From Shinisaurus crocodilurus (Eukaryota > Chordata > Lepidosauria > Squamata > Shinisauridae): 64,000 nt of DNA. A program made the translations under genes and the position numbers. Below, piece by piece: positions 31,521 to 41,960 of this stretch (position 1 is its first letter; every line of letters begins with the position of its first letter). The stretch is taken from assembly GCA_021292165.1 (NCBI GenBank), contig CM037879.1, positions 43,671,802 through 43,735,801 on the forward strand. Reading direction: 5' to 3'. The notes below the pieces were generated by a model. The model worked only from the letters and a program-made list of their open reading frames with translations, searched no databases and was not told the DNA's origin.

Positions 31521-31793
31521 TTGGGGCAGTATCCAGTGCTGGCAAATTCATCAGCTCTAAACATGTTGCACTAGTGGGGACAACTGCTACCGCAACAGAA
31601 AAGTAGGACCTACTAGTGCAACTGAAGAAACTATCACAAACTATCACATGCTCTCTTCTGCATCCTCTGCTGACTTGTCCCATTCCAGAAGTGGTAGTTT
31701 CAGGTAGTTTTCAGTTGCTCTAGCAAGTGCTGTGTTCTCATTGCACTAGCAGTCATTCCTGCTAGCGCAGCATCAGTATTGGATGCTGCTCAT
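31521..31793. mobile_element. Degenerate TIR element
   Basis: Left end GGGGCAGTATCCAGTGCTG is inverted relative to the right end CAGTATTGGATGCTGCTC. Internal GCACTAGT repeats occur on both sides. No ORF and no clear TSD. Confidence 0.5.
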
Positions 31794-31868
31794 AGTTTGT
31801 AGAAGCTAGTAATTCTGAAAACAGTTCACAAAAAAAGATTGGAACTGCACAAGAGAAGGAAAAGTTTG

Positions 31869-31973
31869 TCTGAACAGACTGCTGTGACTTTTCCCACACA
31901 TCCCAATCAAATTACATGTGCCTGTTGTTAAAATGATTAATGTATCATTAATGTGACTGAAGGTTGCCAATGA
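31869..31973. repeat. 105-bp chimeric insertion templated from two nearby sites
   Basis: 31870-31948 is an exact copy of 30732-30810. 31952-31973 is an exact 22-bp copy of 32658-32679. Three bases (TTA) join them. The whole block is flanked by the 8-bp direct repeat AAAAGTTT (31861-31868 and 31974-31981). This looks like one insertion built by template switching and sealed with a target duplication. Confidence 0.8.
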
Positions 31974-32224
31974 AAAGTTTAGGATAAATGAGTATGGGCT
32001 AGCCTCCACACTATGCAAATCACATGGAGGCAAGGTTAAAAGAAAAGAAAAGAAAAAAAAGATGTGGTATGGGAAATCTTAGAAGGTCTGGACTGAGAGA
32101 CCTGGAGGCCCACAGGTTGAAGGTTCCCCACCCCTGCACTAACAGAAGAAATTCTGGCAGTGGTGCTGTCCCATGAACTGTTGTGCAGCAACTAGCAGAA
32201 GACAATGGTTTGAGTGTGAGTTGT

Positions 32225-32415
32225 CATTGAAACATGGTTTATCATGTTGTCTGAACCCAGCCACACTAACAAACTATAGTTAGTTAACCACAAACAACCC
32301 ACAGGTCACAACCCAACAACAAACCATGGGTTCTCTTCATGGGCTGTTCGTGGTTAACCAACCATGGTTTTGATAGCGCAGCTGGGTTCAGACAACACGG
32401 TAACCCACATTTCAG
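32225..32415. mobile_element. PIF/Harbinger-like ends, family F, fragment
   Basis: GTTGTCTGAACCCAGC at 32248-32263 and GCTGGGTTCAGACAACACG at 32381-32399 are facing ends of the same family. The intervening AACCACAAAC/GTTCGTGGTT segments are inverted. The same arrangement occurs at 44720-44800. Confidence 0.5.
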
Positions 32416-32809
32416 CAATAACCTGCAGAGGAACAACAATACAGCCTGCAGAGGAAGAATTACAGGGCACCTTGCACAACAGTGAGCAAGAGCCTGAAGG
32501 TTAGACAAGCAGAGGCAATGAAACTAAGGCCTACAACATGATTAAGAGAAGAGTAGTAAGTTGTTGGAGACTCTCTCCTGCGTGGGATCGAAACTGAAGT
32601 ATGTCACAAAGACCCATGGACTCACCAGGTATGCTGTCTCCCTGGAGGAATTTAGAGATGTGACTGAAGGTTGCCAATGCTCATAAAGCCCATTAAACGT
32701 ATCCCTTTCTTCATTTGTGGAAACAAATGATACTGCCAAGCAGAACTACAAAGAAATCACATCAGACTTTGAAGCTTTGGGAAGGAAACTCAACTGCAGG
32801 ATCAGGCTG

Positions 32810-33055
32810 GAGAACCAGTGTGGCGTAGTGGTGAGAGTGTTGGACTGGGACTCTGGAGATCCGGGTTCTAGTCCCCACTCGGCCATGAAACTCCCTGGGT
32901 GACTTTGGGCCAGTCACTGCCTCTCAGCCTAACCTACCTCACAGGGTTGTTGTGAGGATAAGATGGAGAGGAGGAGGAGGAGGATTATGTAAGCCACCTT
33001 GGGTTCCTTTCAGGAAAAAAGGCGGGGTATAAATATAATAAATAAATAAAACAAA
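32810..33055 (+). mobile_element. tRNA-derived SINE (Sauria/squamate type)
   Basis: Full-length copy from GAGAACCAGTGTGGCGTAGT through GGGTTCTAGTCCCCACTCGG, CTCACAGGGTTGTTGTGAGG and GGCGGGGTATAAATATAATA to an AAATA tail. One of the best-preserved SINEs here. Confidence 0.92.
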
Positions 33056-33221
33056 ATACAGTGCAATACAGCTAAGTATCAACAGGATCAAGATGAAGGT
33101 CCACAGTGCAGGTAGGTAGCTGCAGGACTAGGGTGAGTTCCCATAGAGTAATAAAGGTAAGTAGCTGCAGGATCAGAGAGAATGACTACATAGTGATGCC
33201 AGCCACAGATAAGTAGTTGTA

Positions 33222-33427
33222 CAGGGGAGGCTGTGTCAATGGGGCTCCTTATCCATTGCAGCTTTTATTCTGAGCTTTATGGGAGCTACCCATGCTGCTC
33301 CGCTCCATGGTGGTGAACCTATTTTGTGGATGGAGTGCAGCACGATGGATAGCTCCTATAAAGCTCAGAATAAAAAGTAGCAATGGATGAGGAGCCCCAC
33401 TGACATAGGTGTCACCAGCCTCCGCTG
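33222..33427. mobile_element. Palindromic hAT-like MITE, family C, copy 2
   Basis: CAGGGGAGGCTG start, CAGCCTCCGCTG end, exact 8-bp TSD TAGTTGTA (33214-33221 and 33428-33435). Long arms pair GAGCTTTATGGGAGCTA-type sequence with its complement. Confidence 0.93.
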
Positions 33428-34001
33428 TAGTTGTAGAGTCTGGATGGTCTGTTACCAAGTTTACTGTGGAAGGGAGCAAGTCTATCCTTGTCCACTTGTT
33501 CTTGTCTTTTCCTGGCTGCACTGGAAGGTGTCTCTCCTATCCTTCCTAGCAGCCATTCCTCTGCTTTAGCTCTTTGGCCTTCTAAGGAGGCAGCTGCTCT
33601 TTCCCCCTTCCTGCTGTTCCTTTCCTGCTCTGGCCACTCCTTCCGAGGCTCTTCTGCTCCAGCTCTGTCTTTCTTCTCTCTGCCCTGAGCTTCCAGCGGC
33701 CAGGCTTTTCTCCTCCCCCACCTCCTCCTCCTCCTCCTCCTCCTCCCCCTCCCTCAGAGTCATGGCTTGATCCGCTGCCCTGATTCCCTTTCCTCCTGTT
33801 TAACTAGCCATAACTGTGGTTGGCTACCATTGCTGGGTGATCAGTGACACAACATGGGGGAGTGTACCGTGGGCCCCAATGGCTCCTCACAGATCTGGTC
33901 CGCGTGATCACAAGCAGGGGAAATAAGCCACGGTGGCTTAGTTATTTCCACCCGCTGCGTGTGCCGGCAGCGGGATTTGCATCATTACCCTCACCAGGGC
34001 G
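33428..34001. other. Unassigned intergenic DNA
   Basis: Pyrimidine-rich, with a CTC/TCC repeat at about 33719-33753. The open frames on either strand are low-complexity. Confidence 0.4.
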
Positions 34002-34204
34002 CAGGGGAGGCTGGTGACTCCTGTGTCTGTCGGTGGGGCTCCTTAGCCGTTCCATTTTTTTGTTTGAGCTTTATGGGAGCTCCATGGTGGTGAACCTATT
34101 TTGGGGGGTGGATTCCAGCACCATGGATATCTCCTATAAAGCTCAGGCAAAAAGATGCAATGGATAAGGAGCCCCACTGACACAGGAGTCACCAGCCTCC
34201 ACGG
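34002..34204. mobile_element. Palindromic hAT-like MITE, family C, copy 3
   Basis: CAGGGGAGGCTGGTGACTCC start and GTCACCAGCCTCCACGG end. The flanks CCAGGGCG and CCGGGGCG form an 8-bp TSD with one mismatch. Confidence 0.85.
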
Positions 34205-34786
34205 CCGGGGCGGCTTGCAATGTTGTGCAAACCTGGCAAGGGTGGCTTGTTAGCGTGGTTAACAACAGAACGCATGGACTGTTTGGGGGGTTTTCTCTAA
34301 TCTGTTTAAACTATTTAACATTTAACTTAGTTACCTATAACACTTGAGTGTGTGTGTGTGTGTATACACACTCTGTAAGGCAGAGATATATCCATGATCT
34401 TATTTGGATATATCCATGATCTTAAAAATCCCCACAGCAAGCATGAATTCTCAGTTGACATAAACCTGGCACTAATAGCACCTAAAGCAACTGTTCACCT
34501 CCTGCTCTGCTCAACGAGCAGACCCAGGAGAAGGGAGGGAGAGCAGCCGGGTCATTCGCAGCTGGCACACCGGTTCTGGAGGGATCATAACCAGCTGTCG
34601 TGTCTTATAGTTGCCCTAAGGACTTCTATCTAAGCAGCAGAGCTTCTTACAGGAACATTCACTAGCCCATTATGATTTTTTGGCATGTCTCCTGTCTCCC
34701 TGGATGAAGCAGGAGGCTTCAGGAATTTGGCTTAATGAATGGAGCTAGCAATGTGATTTAACATTTACATTAGGGCAAATCCACAG

Positions 34787-35047
34787 CTGCTGCCACCCTT
34801 GAGCCCTAATGCACCAGCAGTGTGCAGACACACTTCCCTTTTCAAAGCACAGCCATTTAAGGTGCAATGCTACGCATGTTTAGACAGAAAAAAGTCCTAC
34901 AACTCTCAGCATTCCCTGGCCAGCCCTGCTGGGAGTTGTAGCATTTTTTTCCTGTCTAAATATGCATAGCACTGCGCCCTAAATGAATGTGCTTTGAAAA
35001 GGGAAGTGTGTCCACACACTGCTGGCGCATTAGGGCTCAAGGGTGGC
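34787..35047. repeat. Large palindrome with a family B MITE at its centre
   Basis: About 70-bp arms at 34787-34857 and 34981-35047 are inverted copies (CCTAATGCACCAGCAGTGTG against CACACTGCTGGCGCATTAGG). Between them sits exactly one family B MITE with its TSD. The outer arms are probably another palindromic transposon that received the MITE at its fold point. Confidence 0.8.
34861..34979. mobile_element. Palindromic PIF/Harbinger-like MITE, family B, copy 4
   Basis: Ends GGTGCAATGCTACGCATG and CATAGCACTGCGCCC; 3-bp TSD TAA (34858-34860 and 34980-34982). Confidence 0.85.
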
Positions 35048-35435
35048 AAAAAGGAAGGAGTAGGGGATATGGATGATGGCACTGCAGAAATGGAATAGCA
35101 GGATGCTGTGGGATGTTTAATCATGTTTAAACACTGTAATAAGTAACATTGTGATTAGTGCTCCTAAACATATACAGAGTGCCTCTCCTTCAGTCATGCA
35201 TAACTACATTTCAGTCCCAATCAGATAATCACAACTCTGAACCAGCCAGGTTTTCCATGGGAAAACTCTGTACATGATCACAGGTGTTTATTTTTAAATG
35301 TTTAATTAAAATATATATGATCCTTTTCTATAACAAAATGGTGCTTACTCCTAAGTAAGTGTGCTCAGCGTCAAGGCGGCAGAAGGAAATCCTATTTTAT
35401 TCCGGTAGTCATGCTGGTGTGACATGATGAGTAAA

Positions 35436-35550
35436 AGGCACAATCCTACACATGTTTAGACAGAAAAAAGTCCTACAACTCCCAGAATCCCCTAGCCAAC
35501 ATGACTGGCTGGGGCATGCTGGGAGTTGTAGAACTTTTTTTCTCACCTTA
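35436..35550. mobile_element. Palindromic PIF/Harbinger-like MITE, family B, copy 5 (right end lost)
   Basis: Left end GGCACAATCCTACACATG and palindromic core intact, including an exact ZNF143-like 18-mer in the right arm. The right terminus after CTTTTTTTCTCACC is not recognisable. Confidence 0.75.
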
Positions 35551-36518
35551 AGTGAGTTTAAACTCTGCATATGTGGAATCTCAACAATATTTTTTTTTAA
35601 AAAAAAATCAGGGTTGCAATCATCATCATCATCATCATCATCGCTCTAGCATCAGGAATGTAGCAGCTGTGAAGTGTGGAAGGTGTACCTGCCATTTGAA
35701 GTGAAGATATAAAGGGGGCTATAAGACCATTACATCCAGCATCCAAAATGGCTTAAAAGACCACTGTAAGCTGGCACCCGACTGTGCAAAGAGAGGTGCC
35801 TGGCCAATTGCTCCCCTTTGCCATTGTAGGCAGTGAGGCTCCCGGCAAGGGCCCGGGCGGGTGCACTGGCTGCTGACATGTCCAATGGCGTGCCAGACAC
35901 CTTCCTCACCTGTTGCTTCTTCCAGGCTGGCCCAGGCCCCATATCTGGGACAGAAGCGGTTTTGCCTTGGGGCAAGGCAATATGTGAATGTGTAGTGTGG
36001 CTTGGCTTGGCTTGACTTGACTTGCTTGAGTGTGTCTGGATCTCCTTGGCTCTGAAAGCATCTTTCGAGTGCACCTGCTGGTTGCATGATCCATGAAGCT
36101 AGGCTCTGGTGGGTGCATAGTCCTCCTTGACAGCAGGGGTTTGCACTTGCTGACGAAAGGAGAACAGATGTGAAGAAGCATCGGGACCACGTGTTCTTTT
36201 GTGTTCAAAAGCCACAAAGTGTCTTGTGGCATCTCAAAGATTCACAAATTTATTGTGGCATAATAAGCTTTCGTGGACTAGAGTCCGCTGGCCTCAAATG
36301 CCAAAATAACTTGACTGGCTTTTGGCATTATGCACCTTAACGTGGGGAGACAGCAAAATGTCTTGGGCCCGCCCTGATACCACTGGTAGTAACAATACCA
36401 AGCTAGGAGAAGCAGTCATAGCTCTAAGCAGGAAGTAAGCTGCTAGCATGAATGTTCTTGCAGTTTGAGATGGTACTTTCCAGCGGCATAAAATGGTTTT
36501 GTTTAAATCCAAAGGGTA
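35551..36518. other. Unassigned intergenic DNA
   Basis: CAT trinucleotide repeat at about 35618-35642. 36200-36292 matches a common dispersed repeat (GCCACAAAGTGTCTTGTGGC). The 122-codon minus-strand frame at 35719-36087 has no recognisable domain. Confidence 0.4.
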
Positions 36519-36855
36519 GGGTGGTCATGTGTCCTCTTTCACAGAGGGCAGTCCTCTGTTTTGAAGGCATCCTCTGTTTGATGGGCTGTCCAGTCTAAGC
36601 CTGGTATAAAGATAAGGAACCATCCGAAGAAAGAGCTGGGCCTTGAAGTTGCCCATCAGCAGCACCTGGGCAGCAGGCTGAGCAAGGCACACAGCTCGCC
36701 CGCCACTCACAGTCTTCCACACTATGGTGAGATGTACTGTAATTATAATTATTATTTCTAAATTTAAATATAAATTAGCGTGTGCACATTTTCTGCAAAT
36801 CGGTGTCCTCTTTTGTCTTCCTTTTGGAGATGCATGTCCTCTATTTTGGCCACCC
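36519..36855. mobile_element. TIR element with TA target duplication, family G, full copy
   Basis: Ends GGGTGGTCATGTGTCCTC and GCATGTCCTCTATTTTGGCC..CACCC, flanked by TA on both sides (36517-36518, 36856-36857), as for Tc1/mariner-type elements. No ORF. Partial relatives lie at 37598-37860 and 46497-47430. Confidence 0.65.
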
Positions 36856-36984
36856 TATTACAATGGCTTGGGGCCTGGGTACCTAAAGGGGTACCTTCAA
36901 GCAGATAAGCTTGCCTGAACAAAGCATGCATCATGGGAGACTCTCCTCTATATCCCTCGACTATCTGAAGTTAAGTGGGTGGTG

Positions 36985-37300
36985 ATCGGAGGCAGGGCCT
37001 TTTCAGTCATAGAATGCCTCTCTAGGGAGGCATGCTTGCCACCAACTTGGATGTCATTCAGGCCCTAGGCGAAGGCTTTTTTCTTTTCTTTTTTAATTTG
37101 CCCTGGCTTTAAACAGTTCATATCAATTCACTGTGTGTGATGTTTTTATCTGCTGTGCTGGAATGTTATGCCAAATCTTTACACTGTCGCTTTGTCTTCT
37201 TGTGTGTTTATACTCATAATATTTTATACTGCTGTTTTATCATTGTACGCCATCCTGATGTTTTTGCTGAAGGGCAGCCTGATAAACTTTTAAATATTAA
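36985..37300 (+). mobile_element. L2-like LINE 3' end
   Basis: GGGCCTTTTCAGTCATAGAA (RAFSV-type coding remnant), CTTGCCACCAACTTGGATG and an AT-rich 3' UTR. Diverged. Confidence 0.6.
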
Positions 37301-37303
37301 TTA

Positions 37304-37483
37304 CCGTATATACTCAAGTATAAGTCGAGTTTTTCAGCACATTTTTTGTGCTGAAAAATGCCCCCTCGACTTATACTTGGGTCAGCGCACTTATACTGGA
37401 GGCAATAAGTTTTCCCAGTTTTTTTGGGTGAAATTAGGGGCCTCGACTTATATTAGGGTCCACTTATACTTGAGTATATACGG
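37304..37483. mobile_element. 180-bp mariner-like MITE
   Basis: Ends CCGTATATACTCAAGTATAA and the inverted TATACTTGAGTATATACGG, flanked by TA. Internal copies of the terminal motif (CTCGACTTATACT) give extra subterminal inverted repeats. Confidence 0.8.
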
Positions 37484-37597
37484 TAATTGTCATGCATTTA
37501 TATTTTGCCTTTCCTTCATTGAGCTCAAGGGAGTATTCATGGTCCCTCCACCATCCTCACAACATCCTTGTGAGATAGAAGGATAGGCTGCGATCTA

Positions 37598-37849
37598 GGG
37601 TGGCCCATGTGTCCTGCTTTACAAAGGACAGTCCTCTGTTTTGGAGAGCTGGCAGAGGACAGTCCTCTACTTGAAGGCATCCTCTGTTTGATTGGCTGTC
37701 CAGAATAAGTCTGGTTTAAAGTCAAAGAACCAGAAGGAGGGAGAGCAGCACGGGCCTTGGAGCTGCCCATCAACAGTGAGCACCTGGACAGCAGATTGAG
37801 CAGGCATTCAGGTCAGCTGGTCACACTCTTCCTCACTATGGTCAGATGT
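37598..37849. mobile_element. TIR element family G, partial copy
   Basis: GGGTGGCCCATGTGTCC start with internal duplication of GAGGACAGTCCTCT. The right half is missing after CACTATGGTCAGATG. Confidence 0.65.
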
Positions 37850-38172
37850 GGGGGGGAGGAGTATATAAGGAGTGTTTGAGTGATGTCTGAGGCAGTTAGG
37901 TTTTATGTCAGTGAGTCGAGTTAAAAAGTCAAGTTGAGGGTTATGGGAGTGTGGAGTTGGGTTAGAGAGTTTTAGGTGGTTGGAGTTAGTGTGATACGGG
38001 AGTGAGAGAAACAGGAAAGTGTTTGTAGTGTGTGGGGAGAGTTGGGAGTTTGGGAGTTAGTTTAGTTACAAAGTGTTTGGTGTAGGCAGGTTTATTTTCT
38101 GGAACTAAGATTTTGAGAATTAAAATAAACTTATTTTTATTTTGTTAACTACCAAAATCCTACGTGTCAGCT
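37850..38172 (+). repeat. Possible solo LTR-like unit
   Basis: A TATATAAGG box at about 37861 is followed 260 bp later by AATAAA (about 38121) and a T-rich stretch. Between them the plus strand is strikingly G/T-rich with few C. This spacing resembles an LTR U3/R boundary to its polyadenylation signal. No partner LTR or internal genes, and it cuts off a family G element. Tentative. Confidence 0.25.
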
Positions 38173-38885
38173 TGGCGTTATTACCTGCTTTACTTTTAAA
38201 TCTACACACACACCTTTGTACCAACAGCATCATAAATTTAAGCTAGATCCTTAATAACCAACATTAATCTTTTCCCTCATTAGTAGGGGAAAGGTTTCAT
38301 TTGACCCTCCCCTCAGGTTTTCAAGTGTTGATGCTTGGCCTGAGAAGGGTTTATGCGCCTGGTCCTAAAGTGAAAAGGGTTGTGTCCTCTCAGCGTTATC
38401 TTTCTTCCTCTGTCTTGCCAATGTGTAAGTGGCACCCTACTGAGAGACTGTGAGTGGCCAAGGCCAGCCACTGTATTTATTTTTTAAAAATCATTTACAT
38501 ACAGATGGCACAAGCTACACTCTTTTGGTATCATTTGAGCAGTTCTGAGTGAGCACCGTAGTGTAGAAAGTGGGGACGTTTGTGGATTTCTGCCACAGCA
38601 ATCCACCCTCCTTCACTATAAAGCATCAGAGCCCAAATGAGGAGACCATGTGCATGAGAGGAAAGATGTGGCAGAAAGCCATATGCAAACCTGGCCTTCT
38701 GAGGGCTATTTTATGCATTAGGTTTTTCATACGTGTCTCTACCGTACATGCAAGAAGCATAACATGATGACCAACTTAATGCTTGCTTCAGATGGATTCA
38801 AGCCATAACATAGATTTGGGTATGAGACCCAATTTGTGCCCATTTGGATCATGTGGAAGCTTACATGTCTTTTCTCTCTGAATAG
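38173..38885. other. Unassigned intergenic DNA
   Basis: No gene or known repeat recognised. Confidence 0.35.
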
Positions 38886-39017
38886 CAGCTTTTTCCCAAG
38901 CTGGTTCCTTCCAGATGTGTTGGAGTACAACTCCTAGCATCCCCTCAGCCAGCTGGCTGGGGGATGCTGGGAGTTGTACTCCAACACATCTGGAGGGAAC
39001 CAGCTTGCGAAAGGCTG
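38886..39017. mobile_element. Palindromic hAT-like MITE, family D
   Basis: CAGCTTTTTCCCAAGCTGG start, CGAAAGGCTG end. Nearly perfect palindrome around TCAGCCAGCTGGCTGG. TSD not convincing (4 of 8). Confidence 0.8.
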
Positions 39018-39109
39018 CCTTACAGCAAGTTGCCACGCAGTAATTAATACGTATGCTGATGCTGTATTTCCTTTGTCTTTGTGCTGAGGTAAAATAAACC
39101 ATTCTTCTG

Positions 39110-39560
39110 AACAGGCGAGCTTTATTGACCTAGATCTATTTAGCATAATTCCAGGCATTTTGTTAGTGAGTGGAAACAATTCATTTCCCCCTCAGCATGT
39201 TCTCTCGTTGGACTGCTGGTGAAGGATTCCAAGCGCCCAGCAAGGCCCTGTTTGCCTCTCCTCTTGCTGTCCTCCATACAGCGGAATGAAGTTGAGTCAG
39301 CTTAAATGGCTGAGATTATTTTCCTAATTATTATTAGGGAAGTCAGGCATCATATCCACTCCAGTGCCTCTACCAGGGCCAGGCTCTGTCAGTTTATTAA
39401 AAGGCATTAATGAGAAAAGTGGTACTTTTTCAACTCAGCCATTGTTCTTTGCTGCCTACTACAATCAGGTCAAAGTCATGAGGCACAAATGGACCTGTTA
39501 AGGCCTATAGCTTAGCAGTAAGGCAGTGATGATACCCAGGGGAGGGAGGAGAGAGAAGCC
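39110..39560. other. Non-repetitive block, possible conserved non-coding element
   Basis: About 450 bp without recognisable repeats. Contains CCTAATTATTATTAGGG (a short palindrome at about 39332-39348), AGGTCAAAGTCATG (nuclear-receptor-like AGGTCA) and other ordinary TF-like sites. No coding potential seen. Confidence 0.25.
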
Positions 39561-39804
39561 ATCAATGGATTGATACCCCGGTGCGAAGTCATTGATAAGG
39601 GAGGGAGGCAGGATCTGGAGTTCCGCAGCTTTGCCACAATCGGGCAGGATCATATTCTTGCCGTGACTCAGCAAAGGGTTTATATTTGTTCCCAGGTTTA
39701 AACAGTTGTAAAATATATATCCTCTTTGTACCCAATTTCCCCACTATTGTTTACCATTTTCAAAGCAGGATTATACCTGATCACTGTGATTGTGTGATTA
39801 CAGG

Positions 39805-40130
39805 GCAGAGGCGGTGTTAGGAGGCGGCCCACCAGGGCTAGAGCTCCGAATCTCTGGGAGGCCGTCTGCCCCACCACCCTGCTGTCCATGGGCACTTGCT
39901 GAAGTAAAGGTACAGGGGCCCTGCTGATCTCTGTTGCATCTGATCCCCTGTGATTAGCTGGCTTTTTGCCCACATGTGCTTCACCTCCTGCTGCCCCACC
40001 CCACCCCACCCCTTGAATCTTTCTGCCTGAGGTCTTTTTCTGAAATCAAATGCCCTCCTCTCCCCTGTCCATACATCCCTTTTTACAACTAGGGGTTTCC
40101 TTGGGAGACAGGGTCCTTTAAAGACGTGCG

Positions 40131-40161
<31 letters not shown>

Positions 40162-40256
40162 TTTACAGAATATGTAAATTAGCATATGCAAATATATGCT
40201 TTTTTTTGTCCTGTGGGCCTGAGCCCTAGATCTTTTGGTACCTAGCATCACCACTG
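39805..40256 (-). repeat. Dispersed repeat, family K, copy 2
   Basis: Inverted relative to 25337-25790. Contains an expanded CG/CA alternating purine-pyrimidine tract (GCGCACGCGCGCGCACAC, about 40125-40160) absent in length from copy 1. Confidence 0.7.
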
Positions 40257-41640
40257 CATTCAAGGATATCACTTAGCAGGCAACCAACCTACAACCAAAA
40301 CATATATTATATTTGGTAATGTTCCTATTTAGCATAAGACAGAACTCTCATCCAGAACCACTGTTGAGGCATTCTTGGGTATGACTGGGTACTTGCCAAG
40401 GGCCTACACCTCAGCAGGGTACCACTGGCAAGAGCTCCCTGAACTTGCTCCTCTCCTTCACTATTTCAACTGCTTGTTCACCTGCCTTTCACTCTGGCCC
40501 AGACAGTAGTGGTGGAGAGAAGGAGGAACAGTAGATGCCATTGCTTACTTGCCCACTGGCTCTTTGCCTGTCAAGCAAGCAAGGGACAGCGATGATGAGA
40601 AAGAGGATGAGGAGCAATAGCAGCTGGTGACCATGGTGATGGGAAGGTACACTCACTAACGAAGGGGGCTCATTGAGGAGGCCTTGCTTAAGGGCCCTCC
40701 AAAACCTGGAGCCGGCACTGCCCTCATCCATACAATTAGAGGTATGGCAAATCTCTCCTACAAGCTGGCCCTACTTCTCTTATCAAATTGATAATTTCTA
40801 CCCAACTTTAATCACATTTGGATAAAACTACAAATAACAGTAGAACAAGATCTTGCTATAAGACCAACCAGGCAGTAATAAGAAGAGCGACTCCATTAAA
40901 ACTGATGGGTGGTCCGCATAACTGTTGCACTTACGTACCTCTTTTGAATTCTTACCAATGCTCAGGAGATAACAGCTGGTGGCTGAATGTGTGTGTGAGA
41001 GCTCCAATCTGCCAGAAAACTTTGCATTTGAGGTGGCATTGGATAAAACGAAAGTCTCTCCTGGGTGCTTGATTGCTCTGTTTCATAAATGCAAAACACC
41101 ACCTAATACCACCTAATATAGTGATGATGGCTATATATTACTACCTCCAATAATAGAGGCCGTATGCCTCTGTATACCAGTTGCTGAGGGACATGAGTGG
41201 AGGGTGCTGTTGCACCCCTGTCCTTCTTATGGGCTCCCCATGAGCATCTGATTGTCTGCTGTGCAAACAGAATGGTGAACTAGATAGGCCTTTAGTCTAA
41301 TCCAGAATGTTATGTTCTTAATAGTGCAGATTACAGCCTGGTGGAAAAGTGGGGAACAGGTTGACAGCTTTGGAGTACATGTTTTGGTCTTCCACACCTA
41401 TAAAATGTATTATTGATCTTGATCTGCGCTACTTGTACATCGAAAATTTTATATGTAATTTTATTTTCTTTCTTTCTGAAGCGCATCCCATTTCTTGGCT
41501 TTGTCTCTTTACCCTTACTGCTGTTTCTTTTCCTTGTATTCACACTCAGTTGCCCACATTTGAGTTCAAATCCTATGCCTGCTCTAGTTCACCATCAGAA
41601 ATGACATGCAGGAGACTAAGAAGTGGGTGTCAACTAGGTA
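40257..41640. other. Unassigned intergenic DNA
   Basis: 41150-41315 has CR1-like 3' motifs (GTGTAC-free, with ACTAGATAGGCCTTTAGTCT and TGTTATGTTCTTA), weakly supported. Nothing else recognised. Confidence 0.35.
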
Positions 41641-41815
41641 CTAGAAACTAAGTCCTATGAGGAAAGATTAAAGAAACTGGGTAAGTTTAGCCTTGAGAAG
41701 AGAAGACTGCAGGTGGATATGATAGGCTTTTCAAGTACCTAAAGGTACTCTTCTGTCACACAGAAGAGGGCCGCAACCTGTTCTCTATCATCCAAGACTG
41801 TAGGACACACAAGAG
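41641..41815 (+). mobile_element. CR1-like LINE fragment
   Basis: TATGAGGAAAGATTAAAGAA, TTTAGCCTTGAGAAGAGAAG, GATATGATAGGC and CACAGAAGAGGGCCGCAACC are consecutive landmarks of the CR1 ORF2/3' region on the plus strand. Confidence 0.78.
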
Positions 41816-41960
41816 TGGGCTTCCCCAGTCTTATGCCCTCCAGATATTTTGGATTTCTGTTTCCATCAGCTGCCCCAGCCAGCATGGCCAATGGTCAGGA
41901 ATGCTGGGAGTTGTAGTCTAAAACATCTGGAGGGCACCACCCACCAGGCTGGGGAAGTTT
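41816..41960. mobile_element. Palindromic hAT-like MITE, family D
   Basis: CTTCCCCAGTCTTATGCCCT start and inverted GGCTGGGGAAG end; core GGAATGCTGGGAGTTGTAGT. Interrupts or ends the adjoining CR1 fragment. Confidence 0.7.

Noticed and set aside
35719..36087. 122-codon minus-strand frame
   Set aside because: No domain recognised and no exon signals.
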